A stretch of 64,000 nucleotides of DNA. Source: Laburnicola sp. R22_1. Taxonomy: Eukaryota; Ascomycota; Dothideomycetes; Pleosporales; Didymosphaeriaceae. The notes under the pieces were generated by a model. That model searched no databases and had not been told where the DNA came from. It worked only from the letters and a program-made list of their open reading frames with translations. Below are positions 24,515-36,228 of this stretch, one piece after another. Each line of letters opens with the position of its first letter. The first letter of the stretch is position 1. Position numbers and translations under genes: made by a program. The stretch spans positions 1,798,001 through 1,862,000 of the forward strand of contig JACONQ010000012.1 in assembly GCA_014281115.1 (NCBI GenBank). The letters are read 5' to 3'.

Positions 24515-25212
24515 TAGTAGTACTATTTTTATAATTCTTCTTTATATAATTTTATTTATTAAAGGTCTTTAGCTACTAAAGATAGTACTTAGACGGGTAA
24601 TTCTTATTAAAAAAGAGTTATACTTTATCTTTATCCTTATTAGTAAAGGTATTAACATCTATTAAATTTATAGTAGGAGTAGATTTAGTATAATTACTCT
24701 TATTAAAAGAAGTTTAGAATTTAAAAGAAATTTTAAATAAAGAGTATTATTATATATTACTATTATCTATAATAAAGTAGAGTGTTTAAAAAAGCATTAA
24801 AAGATAAAGTATTTAAAAAAATATAGAAGGAAAGAGCTACTAAAGAAAACTTCTAGTTTAAATAATAAATATTACTAAAACACACGTTATAAAAAAGAAA
24901 ATAAAGAAAAAGAACAAGAATAAAAAGAATAAAAAAAGAATAAATAAAAATAAATAAAAAGTAATGGTTTTTATTTAAGAGTATATAAATAATTATTACG
25001 CTCTTTTTAAGTACTAAGTAGGAGGCTCTGCTTTTTTTATGTTATTTAAGATAAAAGTCTTTATTATTTCACTTCTAGATAGAAATTTTAATAACACATA
25101 TAAATAATAAGAAAAGGCCCTTAAGTAGTTTACTAGTTATATAGCTTTTATTTTAGTTTATATAATAAGTAGTAAGTATTAGAATAAAGTAAAGCTACTA
25201 AGATTATAAATA
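24515..25212. other. AT-rich sequence with a MITE fragment at about 24955-25100
   Basis: This is AT-rich transposon sediment. At about 24955-25100 one arm of the 39514-39921 MITE family can be recognised (CTCTTTTTAAGTACTAAGTAGG, GGCTCTGCTTTTTTTATG, GATAAAAGTCTTTATTATT). It has more TpA than the other copies. No open frame is present. Confidence 0.65.
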
Positions 25213-26536
25213 CAGTACTAAGCCAAAAGTCTGTTCCCCGCAGGGGTAAGCAAGGTCCGCCATCATCACCACCCCGTCGCGCAGAGCGCTCCGGCACCCC
25301 CAATATCGCTCCCGGAGAGTTGATAATTGATATAGAGATAATTATTTGATCAATATTTTGTTTAATACCCGCGCGCACGCCGGAGAGCAAGTAGGCGGCG
25401 CGGCATACTAAGTATAAGCTTGCGAATCAGCGAATCAGGGATCCTACGCCAGCAATCTTTTAACGCCGCGCAGAAGGTCTCAAAGTCCTTGTCGCCGTCG
25501 CCAAGGTCGCCCATATTAGGGTAACGCTTATAGAGTTCTCTCTTAAGGGACCACTGGAGATGTTCGATGGGGTTGATGTTGGGGGAATAACGCGGCCACT
25601 TGATCGGTTGTATGCCGTGTTCCGCCAAAAAATCGAGCGACTGTCGCGCCCTGTGGATGGGCGCGTTGTCGTGCATATAGATATCTCCTGCGTAATAATT
25701 ATAGAGGAGTCCTTTGCGTAGAGCTTTAATATAACTCCATGCGCTGTATCCTTTGCGACGAGCTGCTAGGTCCCTGGGCATGATCACTAAGGGACTCCGC
25801 CGAACCCGCCCTCTCTGATTAAGCCAGATACTCGCCCACACTATTGCCGCGCGAGATCTTGATATAACTGTCTCCTTAATCATCTTATGTCTCTATTTCT
25901 TGTGTGGGAGGCGAAAAACCCATGTAGATGTGCCGCCAGAGCGTCTTTGAATAGAGCACATATCTGAGAACTGGAAGGGCTGTCCGCGCCAATCCCAATT
26001 GCGATATTCCTGTTCGAATTAACGCCTCTCCTGGGCCACCGCGCAAGTGATCTTGGGCTTCCGCGCTGCCTGGAAGTTGGTCAGGCTCTCTGCCTTTAAT
26101 GCGCAATATGCAGTCGTTCAAGAGATGCGGCGGAGGAAGGCCTCGCAGAGGAGGGCTGGGTATTCAATCCTTAGGTTTTTTCGTGCCTCTTAATAGAGTA
26201 CACGCTTGTTATGTGTATTAAGCGCCTGGGGACACCCTAATTGAGGCCGCGATTGATTGTGGTGTTATTCTCTATATCTCTAAAGTGTTTTGTTGATGCA
26301 GCGACGCGTACAGTTAAACTCCTCAGCCAACTCCCGCAATAACGCGCCCGCCTCACACTTCGCGATAATTAAATCCCGTTGCTGGACAGATAATTCGGCA
26401 TTGCGGCGACGATTTCCTGAAATTTCTACACCAAAAGAGCTTATATTGGTGGAGTAATGTAGTGTTGAAAATAGGGTGTTGGTGTTGGTGTACGCGCGTT
26501 AGCGTGTTGGGGGAACAGACTTTTGGCTTGGCACTG
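25213..26536 (-). mobile_element. Tc1-type DNA transposon (DDE_3 transposase), 1324 bp
   Basis: The element has inverted ends of about 27 bp reading CAGTRCYAAGCCAAAAGTCTG then TTCCCC. TA lies immediately outside each end (25211-25212 and 26537-26538). Base composition is balanced, in sharp contrast to the AT-rich DNA on both sides. It carries one transposase gene on the minus strand. The TA duplication and DDE_3 motifs place it with Tc1/Ant1-like elements and not with the pogo/Fot elements elsewhere in the window. Confidence 0.9.
25362..26430 (-). pseudogene. Tc1/Ant1-like transposase, broken
   Basis: The C-terminal 173 residues (25883-25362) are open and carry HDNAPIHRA and WPRYSPNINPIEHL, the second and third parts of the DDE_3 triad, with Asn in NIN where Asp is usual. 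Upstream, the minus-strand frame continues with WVFRLPHKK and a degraded SDECS-like motif (SDMCS) before it. Near 26400 the N-terminal helix-turn-helix region reads ELSVQQRDLIIAKCEAGALL. Several TAG/TAA codons and at least one frame change separate these parts, so no full-length product can be made. The family length would be about 340-380 residues, which fits the span. Confidence 0.85.
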
Positions 26537-26538
26537 TA

Positions 26539-27180
26539 GCGCTACTATATTTCTCTTTATATAGAGAATTAAAACTAGACTATTATTATATAAGTAATTA
26601 TAAGAATACGCTAGCTAAGGTAAAAAAGCTAAAGAGATACATACACTCTAGTTTAGAACGTATAGCTAAAGAAGTTTTATAGTAAGTTAGTCTCTAGAAA
26701 TAGCGTTATAAACTACTAGAATTAGTAGCCTAAATGCTATTAGATTATTTAAGGTAGTAAAAAGCTAAAGTATAATATAATAATTATAAAGGGTAATTAT
26801 ATAATAGCGAACTATAGAATAGTAACCTTAAAGTTACTATTTAACTATAGAACTCTAAAGGGCAGCGAAAATAGCCTATTAAAGGGTGGTAACTAGAGAA
26901 TCGCTATAGGCAACCTTAAGGACTTAAAGTAGAGACAACCCTAAATAATTAAGATAATTATTAACTTTAAACTATACACTGCGTAAAACTTAACAAAGTA
27001 CTTAATAGGTCTGCATTGAAGACCTTCTATCCTGTATTCCTCGAAGGCTCTTTCCAAGGCTGTCAACTCCGCGAAACTAAAACTAAAACACCGTGGCAAA
27101 TACCATCTTTCGAGACAACAAGCAAAGAACACGGTAACTCCTCTACCACTCCATAACCCCGCATTATCAAAGAGAACCCC
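26539..27180. other. Boundary between AT-rich sediment and gene-like DNA
   Basis: 26539 to about 26990 is AT-rich and degraded. From about 27000 the composition becomes balanced again; this is probably the 3' remainder of the decayed gene annotated at 27181-30440. Nothing else could be recognised. Confidence 0.5.
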
Positions 27181-28011
27181 TCAAAGGTCCTCCGAACTCG
27201 GTACTCTCGAATACCGCGCAGTTGGTCTGCCCTTGACGACCCTCCCCTCCACAGCATCAACGACGTCAAGTTCCTCAGTCGGCATGACCATGCGCTCGTG
27301 CTTCGTATTACTGACATCCAGCACCCCCAGCGTGTCTCCCAGCTCCGTGACCGGTACCGCCTTGTTTATTGCGTGTCCAAGTTCCCAGACCGATATTCTC
27401 ATGTGCTAATCGCTGCAACTGCAACGTGGATCCAGCCTGTCACTCAGCGTAGCTATACACGAGCGTTGCACTTCGAAACCGCGGATACCGTAAAAGAAGG
27501 GCGAAGAGTTCCTCCACGAAAGGTCGATACGAGCATCAGCGCGCTGCCTACGACAAGGATCGCACCTAATCTCCAGGCGCTGAAAGAATAGTGCTTGGAG
27601 GAGCGGACTTTCTGTTTGTTAACGAATGTTAGTACAGGCTGGCTGGCTGGCTAAACGGAATCAGGCACAAACCTGGCTATGACAGATCCTTCGACACTCG
27701 TTCTCACCACCGCAGAAAACATTCTTGCCAAAGGTGAACCCACTAGCGTGCTCGACTATCACGGATTGTATCGCCGCAAGACTGGCTTTGTACAGGTGCT
27801 CGCGCTCGTCTTGCCATCGGTCCCGCGGTATAATCGCTGTCTGCATGTTACCCAGTATGGTACTGCGAGATAGAAGGGTCGGTGAGTTTGGCATAGAATA
27901 ATAGATATCTGGCACGCCAGCGCCTTGACTACTCAGTGCAGCCACAAAAGCGCGCATCGCGGATTGATCGTTTGCGTCTGGCCAGGCGCTCTTGAACGGA
28001 TCGGACGAATA

Positions 28012-30171
28012 ACGTAAGCGATCACCGGATGCACGCTATCACCGGATGCACGGTCTCCTGCACACGAACCCCTCGTACGAAAACCCCAATATCAACCGAT
28101 TAAGACGACGGATAATCTTCAAGTTTTGGATACAAAGTAAAGAAAGCTATGCGAAAACGAATATTTATTTATCTAATCCTGAAACCTTAAGGGGAGCGTG
28201 ATCTGCCGCCCATTTCGTCCGACTACTGATTTCTGCCTCTTGGAGCATTCCACCACGGTATCCTCTCTTTTCCGCTTCTGAGGTTTCTTTTCTTCCTTTT
28301 GATGATCCTTTTGAAGCTGATTTTCCTGCCGGATTTGTTTATTTACTTGCTGTCGTACAAGATGTTCTTCTTTTTGCGTTCCTTTTGTTGCAGTTTTTCT
28401 TCCCGGGCCTTCCTTCTCTCCTCCCTTCTCTTAAGAGCCTCCTGTGCCTTTCTCTCCTTCTCGGTGGCCCGATTCCGGCGTCTCTCTTCAGCTTCGGCCT
28501 TTTCGAGTTGTTTCTGCCGCTCCAGCTCATTCATACGGCTTCGTACGGCAGCAACTTTAGCGGGAGAGAAGAACTGGGCCTCTCCAGGCTGTTCTTGGTC
28601 AAAAGTCTAGCCGGCTTCCCTCTTTTCCGCCCTTTTTTCTCATTAACAAGTGCCGTACGAAGCCCTTGGTTTTCATGTTTAAGTATTTCGTTTCGTATTG
28701 CTAGTTTTTCGCTGGCGCGAATAATTAAATCTATCCCGAGATTGACATCCTCTTTCTCCTTGGAGATCGCCTTTACCGCACGACGGAGACCTCGTACAGA
28801 GCCTGGGGTAATATGCTTCCTTTCGCTATCGCTTATAATGGGTGACGGGGTCTCCTTGTAATCTTCTGAAGTACCTTGCTCTGATCTATGGGGTAGATTC
28901 CTGGAGTAGCAAAAGCGGATCGAATATTCTTAACCGTTAACGCCGAATTCCACGCTGTACGAAAGAGAGTCCAAAAGTTTCGTTTTGTTACTCGAGAGAA
29001 TCCATGGCTTGACTGAATAAGCCGGTCAATTTCTTTTGAATATGCGGTAGAAAGCGGAGAGAAGATTCCAACGTCAAGGGGCTGTAATCGGTGCGTTGAA
29101 TGCGGCGGTAAAATTGCGAGAATAATGTCATGTTGGTCACAAAAGTCAATAAACCGAAGATTAACATGACTCGAGTGACCGTCCACAAGAAGAAGTCGTT
29201 TCGATTTGCCAGCTTTTTCCCTCGTACGAGGCTCAAATATCTTTGAAAGCCAGGACATCCCGAGTTCATCGTTCGTCCAGCCCTTCTTTGAGACTGCAAA
29301 GTATGCATCGTCCGATGAGCCATCGAAATCTTCTAACCAAGTGTCTTGGAGGTCATGTGAATCGCCTTGATAGATTAAGGCCGGTGGGAGCGCTGTTCCG
29401 TCGGCACAGATTGCTGCAAGAAGGGATATAAACTCCCGACTACCATCTTGATTTGATCCAAGAATTTTCTTCTTCCGAAGTTGCAGGGTCGATACAATTC
29501 TTTTCATCGTACGACATAGGCCAAGAAGAAATCCTTTTTCGTCAAAATTATATATGTTTGAATGGCGAATGCGGTACTTTCTGATCTTTTCATCAAGCTA
29601 GATGGGAGAAGTAAGCACATGCCTTCGGGTTTCGGATTCCAGAGGAACTAAAGAAGGGAGAAGTCGTACACCTCGATAGAAATGCTCAAAGTATACAGAA
29701 TTATCGGCTACCTTACAGGTTTGGTCGATTCCACGAAGATAAACACTTTTGATCTCGTTTTTGTGCCGCTGGCAGAATCGGCGAACCCAGCATTGTCCGA
29801 TCGGCTTTCGTACGATCTCCACAATCAAATTTTCTAGGATTTGAGGGGTTGGCGGCATTCCCCGGTCCGAAAGATCGGAGATATGCTGTAGAAGAACTTC
29901 TTCTTGAGCGTCTGTGAGAAGCTTGTGGTGAGTTGAGTTGGCTTCTTGATTTGAGGTCGTTTTCCCTTTAAAGCGGCGCATGAGCGTCGTACGATCTAGA
30001 TTGTATTTTTTAGCGGTGGCAGCAAAATTAACGACTTTTTGCGATTTCAAATCATCAATAGCTAGTTGAATATCGTCCTCGTTGATCATTTTATCAAATT
30101 TTGAAGATGGGGGGTTTTGGTGTGGGAGACCGTGCATCCGGTGATAGCGTGCATCCGGTGATCGCTTACGT
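28012..30171 (-). mobile_element. Fot-type DNA transposon, 2160 bp, little mutated
   Basis: Inverted repeats of about 45 bp begin ACGTAAGCGATCACCGGATG, and TA flanks both ends (28010-28011 and 30172-30173). Each terminal repeat contains TCACCGGATGCACG twice, 17 bp apart. Removing the element plus one TA restores the reading frame of the gene it sits in, which confirms the borders to the base. It carries a single Fot1/pogo-type transposase on the minus strand. RIP damage is slight compared with the elements at 11562 and 14321. Confidence 0.95.
28343..30089 (-). pseudogene. Fot1-type transposase with one stop and two frameshifts
   Basis: The start is taken at the ATG at 30089 (MINEDDIQLAIDDL); a further ATG at 30137 is in the terminal repeat. 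The N-terminus has the helix-turn-helix (AATAKKYNLDRTTLMRRFKG) and CENP-B-like part. The DDE domain is complete: NIYNFDEKGF, LLLVDGHSSHVN and LQPLDVGIF carry all three Asp. A TAG at about 29596-29598 replaces an expected Trp and is a CpA-to-TpA change on the plus strand. After RRPRHPL the frame shifts near 28855 into LRRAVKAISKEKE, and shifts again near 28605 into EAQFFSPAKVAAVRS and a long basic coiled coil ending at 28343. The separate basic frame at 28343-28534 is thus the transposase C-terminus, not a gene of its own. Confidence 0.9.
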
Positions 30172-30440
30172 TACCGACCATCAACATAAGCGAAACCGTC
30201 GATACATCCGACATCCTCGGGGAGGTTCGGATGGCAATACAATCTCTGAGTTGCGCAGCCTAGTACACCGACAGGCTCGTCAGCAAAAAAAGAAAGATGA
30301 GCTGTTGTCAGACTGGCTTGTAGCCGAAAACCAAGGATCCTCTGTTTTGTTGATGTATACGACTTCCGAGGCGTCTAGAAATACCAATGATATGAAGCTA
30401 GATTCCGCATCAGAAAATCCCGTAACAAAATAAGGGTCCA

Positions 30441-31535
30441 GGTGATAGGTTGGTTTATTTTAATTATCATATAGACATACAATAAATGCAAAAATTATAG
30501 TAAATACTATTGAAGGGTCGCGCCACGGACTGTTCCAAGTGACCGATTGATCCAGAACCTTTTGTAGATGTCCTCATCGATAGACCACGACCACGTTGGT
30601 AATGTCACGGGGCATGATGCGAAATGTCTCCGTAGTTTCTAGGTAGGTGATGTCTCTTCACCTGACGACGAGGAGACCCGTGTAGGGCAGGTAACGAGGC
30701 TCTTAGCTGTAGCCATCTCCCAAATGAACGCCGTCCATGTCGAACTGAGATGAAACACAAGGTTGAGGTAAGAAGATCGTGTGCCGACTATTTGACAAAA
30801 AGGCTCGGTACCTGCGCTCCAGCTGCTCAACCCATCCTCGTGTGCACGCCTAATTGCCAAGCCTACTTCAGCTTGCCCGATCGATCGGTCCTAGTCAAGC
30901 AGGAATGCAGCTCCCACTCCGACTCTTCGCCCCATTTCCATCGTCGACTAGAGAACGGGCTGATTCTGTACTACTGAATCTGTAGGGGCGGATGACTGCC
31001 GAAAATGTGGTATGCATGCTGAGTAGTAACAGGATGGGGCGAAGGCGTACATATTACTGGTATTGTCATACCGGCAACCACGACCCACAACCCACAACCC
31101 AGCGCACCCAAACAGCAAGAACCAGAACAGACACAGCCGCAGCTCCAGCGCAGCATTAATAATTATACAGACTAAAGTACCTTCCTTACTCTTCTCACCA
31201 GCACCAGCCAATTAGCCAGTCACCCCATCTCCCACCCCCTCAAAAACGGGTAAAAGGCCAACAGGTGCCCCAAGAAAGTGACCAAAGAAAATGGCAATTT
31301 GGCACGTGCGCCCCCTCCGCGTGGCGAGTATTCTTCTGCCACCCTATGCAATCGCCCTTAACAAAGGAAACCTCGCGCCGAAAAGCAGCAGCAGTGTCGT
31401 TGCAATCGTAGTCGTCTGGTGAGATGACAAAAGGAAGAGAGATGTCAAGTCTCGGGTATGGTTTTTGGAACAAACAAGAACTAGGGATGGACAGCCGTCT
31501 CAAAGTGTCGAAAGAAATGCTATGGCAAGGTACTA
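30441..31535. other. Region without a recognisable gene
   Basis: 30441-30520 is AT-rich. 30520-31535 is balanced in composition, with only short overlapping frames on both strands and none resembling a known domain. The minus strand near 30560-30640 reads LPTWSWSIDED in one frame, which could be a scrap of a decayed gene. It may be the far upstream part of the pseudogene at 27181-30440, or the 3' flank of the gene ending at 31536. Confidence 0.5.
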
Positions 31536-34500
31536 TTACAGCCCTTGGTTGTAGGCGACCCATGCACTGTGGGTCTCTTGGAGAACTGGGAAAGAGTTAG
31601 GTACCCGTGCTGAGAACGACGTATGAATTACTTACTTTGAAGCACTTGTACCTGGCCCGCGTAACTCCCACAAGCGCATTGAAGCGTGCGCCCGTCAAGG
31701 AAGTCTAGAACCACACTGTTGGGAAGTTCCTGCCGGTCCTGATCAGGCGCATAGGGTGTTTGGAATTCGGTAAGATTGAAGCGCCTCGTGATGCCTTTCG
31801 ACTGCTGTTCACTTGTTATTACATTGACACAGCTAATCGATTCGCTGATGAACAAACCTCATTCGACTTTGAGAGACTCAATACAAGATTGCCCACAGAG
31901 TCTATCTCGACCCATCTTCTTTTCCATAGCTATTAAACGAGTCAGCGCCATTGGAATGTATAGAAACGAATGGGACATACCAGTGTGTCGGGAAATTGAA
32001 TGTTAAGATCGCCGATTTGGACAGATGACGGAGGCTCTCGTAAAGACGGCAAAGGGATAGGCGGTACGTCCTCTTGTGGGAGCGTCGAGCTTGCAGCGGA
32101 GTTCTTTCGTGTTATCGAGGAAGACATGCGCTTAAAGAGCTTGCTAGTTCTCGAACTCTTCTTATCTTTCTTCTCCTGCTTCTCGTCACTGCTGTCAAAA
32201 CTGTGACTAGACATGCTGCGCGGAGCTCCGCCAGATTTCGATTCGCTATGTCGTCGGCCAAATGATCGCCAGCTGCTCTCAGAGGAAGATCGAGGAAGAG
32301 TGGAGGCGGGGTCTATCGACCGTGAAGATGAAGGTGGTCTGGACGAAGTGGGCTCTGCTTTCACAGGGCTCGAAGGCTGTCGAAGGGATTTTTGATGGTC
32401 GATAGTGAGCGGGCTGTGATGCAATTCCAGGGGACTGCGCTCGGTTGGCATTGGGAGAACAGAGTTTTGTACCTGTAGGTTGCGAACGATGCGAGCAGTG
32501 ACTTGAACAGATTTAGGCTGTTCCGGCTGTTCCGGCTCTTGCTGTACACGATAACCTGTTCCTTGTTTTGACGGTGTTGTTGCAGACGGGGACTGCACCA
32601 CCTGCTTTGGTTCTGGCGTTGTTGATCTCGAGACGTTCACAAACGAGGGCCGTGAGATGCGGTTCATAGATTTTCCATTGGGCGAGTTTCCATCAGGGGA
32701 CGTGGAGAAGAAAGATGATTTACGCTGGGCGACAATCGACTCTGGAGTAGGTGCTGGACTCAACGAGGAGGCTGAATCTCTGTTGGATTTCTCTGCAAGG
32801 GCCTTGATCCTTTGGGAGATGCCGGACGAAACGTTTATCTTCTTCGCAACAACTACCGTGTCCGAGTTTGAATGTGTCAACCAGGGTCCTGAGAGTTTAC
32901 GTGGCACAGGTTGCTCTGGAGAGGTTCGACCTAGTCGGATGTGTTGCTGCGAGGCTGATCTTTGGGTTACGGGTACTTCGGACATGGGGGATTTTCGGGG
33001 GAAGAAGGGCGTGACAGGAGACCTAGATGAGGATACGGATACTGGCATGGCTTCTTCGAATTTTGCACTCTGCAACTCCTCCATGAAGGAATCGTCCGAC
33101 AGATACTCCGCTTCTGAATTCTCGGCACTGAGATGCATTGGATCAATCGCGAGCTGACGTGCCTCGTTGTCTTCCGCAGAGATACGTTCTTGCGGTAACG
33201 ACAAAATGACAGTCTCCCGTTTCCGAGCTTTAGTTTGGGCGTCTTCTCTGCCCTCCGAGCTTAGCGAGAGTAGCATCGATGCTCTTTTGGATTTCCTGCT
33301 TGTACGAGTATCTTCCCAGTCACTGGGCGATACGGGAACTGCAGAGTCAGGCTGATTGATTCCGACCGGGAGATGATCAGATGCCGACGCTTCGTATGTA
33401 GGTGCCGTGGTTTCGTCCGCTTGTCTAGAAACTTCGACCAGAGGTATTGGCGAAGGACTATTCGGCACTACGGTAGGAGTGCTTTCAACCGAATCCCCTT
33501 CGTCTTCTGTGGGAGTTTTGTCCATTCGTACTGCAAACTCGGGGACAGTGACGATTTTGCCCTCCTCAGAATGTTGGTTGTCGTCTTCCGATATCGAGGA
33601 CGGCCTTGTCGACGGCGCGCATGACGATCCTTGGGTCTGCGCAGATATGGGGGAAGAAGCAGAAGCGGCGGAATGCATATCATCGGGTTCGGTCCGAGTA
33701 CGCGTCATCCCTACAGCCGAATTCTCTCGTGTGGATGGTGCTTCGTTTGTTTCTGTATTCGAAGATTGTTGTTCACTTGCACTTTCCTCTCCACCACGTG
33801 GTTCGTTTAGCGCTTCTCCAGGCACAGAGGCGGAGCCGGTCACGTCTTCGGTGGCATTTGCTGTGGAACCCTCGGCATCTTTAACGCCTTCCACCGCGCC
33901 AGCAACCGTGTCCTCCGTCATAGTCTCAGTCTCAGGCTGCGTCTCTTCGCTTTCTTTTCTAGCCTCCATCTGCTTTTTCCTCAACTGCACGGCCCGCATC
34001 AATCGCTGTTTTTCTGGAGTGACACCGGAAGACTTGTGGTTCAAGCTGCTAAAAGTGTTCAAGGGCAAGGATCTAACGCTAGCAGGGCTTCTGGGGGCGT
34101 GCATGGGCGCGACCGAGGTGTCTGGGAGCGTAGGAATAGGCGGGGGTGGAGGCAAAGCGACGCTGGGTGCAGCGGTGGCATCTTTGGATTTTGATCGTTT
34201 GGCGGCTTCCCCCTTCCGACTTGATGCACGTAGCCCTGCAGGCAGAGAGGAGACGGGTCTTGCGGCGCTCTGGGTGCCACTTCCTGACGTGTGTGGTCTC
34301 TTTATATCCAATGAGGCCTTCGGTCTAGGCCCCAGCTTCACCTTCGGCTTGTTGTATTGTGCGTAGAGTTCGGCGTAGAGTTCGGATAGTTCGGGTCGTG
34401 TGGTCTGTGACGAGGAGCGGGGGTCCGGGCCATTCTCAAAGAGCGAGTCATAATTCTTATAGCTGTCTCTCGACGGCGCTGTCTCCGATCTTGACAGCTC

Positions 34501-35282
34501 GTGTCTGTCTGCGGCGGTCTCCGTGGTTACGTGAGATGTCTCAGGTGCTGCTTTTATATCTTCGCCCGTCTTCTCCCGCTCCTGTTCAGCCAATGTGTGT
34601 TCGTTAGCTTCCTTGCCAAGCATAGCCGCTACTACATTTTCCGCTGCAGTCGCTTTGGCTGCCTTTGCTGTAGAGGGTCGTGCGGTGGATGCGGACTCGC
34701 CGGCAGTGCTCTGTCCGTCTTCAACATCTTCAGTGATTTCGTCGAGCTTCTGTTTGCGCGAGGAGGCACTCGAGGAGCTGCTCGAGGGCGCAGCGGTATG
34801 CAGGGAGCATGCAGAGGTGAGAGCGGCATCGCTGAGCTCGTCGGCGGTGGTGATGGAGAAGGTGGTATCGTAGGGCGTGAACTTTTCGGTGACGGCTGTA
34901 AAATGGACGGCGACGCGGGCTGCTGCGTGTTAGCACGGCGTACACGCGCCACTGGGATCGACATGCCTTGTAGCAGCCGTGAAGTGCCATCTGGTACGTA
35001 TTTGACCAGAACCTTGCGGCGGCGATACAGCAAGAAGCCATACAAGGGCGAAGTTTCCTCATATCCAGCAATGGCTGCGCGAGCCTCTGCAGCGCCGCCG
35101 GTGCCGCGGGTGAGGATTTCGACCGAGTCGCGCGAAGCATACTTGAGCAGAAACCTGCAGCTGGGTCAGCATGCCTTGTTGGAGATGCAGCGGGCCGGCT
35201 GGTCGTACCATCCCCCAGCTTCGCCCAGGGCGCCGGTATAGGCCTCTGTGACCTTGGCGTCGTTGAGCCCGTTCAGAGACAT
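31536..35282 (-). CDS. ADF-homology and PH-domain protein, predicted 1163 aa
   Basis: Six exons keep one frame: 35282-35209, 35154-34967, 34919-31981, 31929-31858, 31804-31636 and 31585-31536. The start gives MSLNGLNDAKVTEAYTGALG. The first about 140 residues form an actin-depolymerising-factor homology domain (WFLLKYASRDSVEIL, YGFLLYRRRKVLVKYVPDG). A very long Ser/Pro/Glu-rich, probably disordered stretch follows in exon 3, with Pro-rich runs. The C-terminal about 105 residues form a PH-like domain (LLWKRRWVEIDSVGNL, LPNSVVLDFLDG, closing helix LQILQETHSAWV). This predicts a cortical actin- and membrane-associated scaffold; function is inferred from domains only. Intron 2 (34966-34920) begins with GC in place of GT. 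The last exon is only 50 nt. It is divergent from the OHCU decarboxylase gene. Confidence 0.85.
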
Positions 35283-36228
35283 TGCGGGCGCACGACCGGC
35301 TGGCGGGAGCTGGCAGCGCGCTCGGTGAGAAGGCCTGGGCTGTCCGAGGTCGTTTGGCTTTGCAGTCGGGGGAGAGAGGTCGAGGCTGACGAAGCGGCCG
35401 TGCACCCCCTGACGGTCGGGTACGCTGCAGGAGGCGTGGGATCTGAGACGGGGACGGGGCGCGGGCGCATCTGCTCTGGTGCGGTTAGGGAGACTGCGAG
35501 CGCACGCAGTCTGGCGGCTCGAACAGTACAAGCAGAAACGCGGGGACGGTGCGGAGTACCGATGCAAGTCTGCCTCCCTCTGGTGACTGCGCGAAGAGAC
35601 GATCAAGCGGTTTCAGAGCTGCGCCAAGCGGGCTAGGAAGCTGCAAGGCGCCGTGAACCATTGAAAGCGTCGAGCGAATCCTCGGAACGGGTTCCTCGAC
35701 GCCGTGCAGCCGTATCCACTTGGTTGCTGGCAGCGCAGGTCCACGGCTGTTGGCGTCTGTGGTGGTGCCGCCCGCGGCCGTGTTGTCGGTGGTCGCAGCC
35801 CTGGCCCCTAGGCAGGGTCGCGGCTGCTCTTCCTGCCCAGCGAGCTTAGCTTGGTAGGTACCCTACCGCCGCGTTTATCGCCGCTACCTCCGTTCCACCC
35901 TGACGAGCACCAGTGCACCACCTACTGTGCGTCCATGCATGCATTCACCTTCGTCACGAACAGAGTTGCTGGCCGCAGGTCAGGCCGTTTCAAAGCCACC
36001 TACGCTCCCCGCGCCACAGGGGCCCCAGTCCATGGCGGCCGCGCAGCACTACCAGCGGGCCAGTAGTAGCTGCAGCTGCAGATAGGGTAGCTATCAGACC
36101 CCTCTAAAAACCATCTACCCCTTGCATCTACATCGTAAACTCCCGCGCCGTCGACAGCCGGGTGTCGCAGCACACTCGTCACCATCTCCCCCCTCCCCCC
36201 TCACCCATCCCGTCCACTCTCCCCAACA
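35283..36228. other. Divergent intergenic region (shared promoter candidate)
   Basis: This 946-bp GC-rich region separates the divergent starts at 35282 (minus) and 36229 (plus). Frames here are short and overlapping on both strands, with no domain. The last 70 bp before 36229 is a C/T-rich tract (CCATCTCCCCCCTCCCCCCT and following), as often seen just upstream of fungal start codons. Confidence 0.6.

Larger units (their letters stand above)
27181..30440 (-). pseudogene. Decayed fungal membrane-protein gene, split by a Fot-type transposon
   Basis: Host-gene parts lie at 30440-30174 and 28009-27181, with the transposon 28012-30171 between them. The frame runs from DASEVVYINKTEDPWFSAT through PNLPEDVGC, and across the insertion point as DGRYSSDPFKSAWPDAND. 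It continues to a 61-nt intron (27672-27612, GT...AG with CTAAC branch site). Exon two has a hydrophobic segment (SAWRLGAILVVGSALMLV) followed by QLQRLAHENIGLGTW and a TELGDTLGVLDVS-like tail. From memory this layout matches an uncharacterised fungal family with one C-terminal membrane segment. Other lesions include a frameshift in the T-run near 30282-30293, a frameshift after KCNA near 27460, a TGA at a Trp codon and another frameshift near 27390. No N-terminal part was found upstream of 30440. Confidence 0.75.

Noticed and set aside
28343..28534. Basic coiled-coil frame as an independent small gene
   Set aside because: It follows EAQFFSPAKVA and is the known C-terminal part of Fot1-type transposases, separated only by a frameshift.
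30540..30680. Minus-strand LPTWSWSIDED as a HET-domain remnant
   Set aside because: The resemblance is a few residues only. The frame is short and no other HET motif is nearby.
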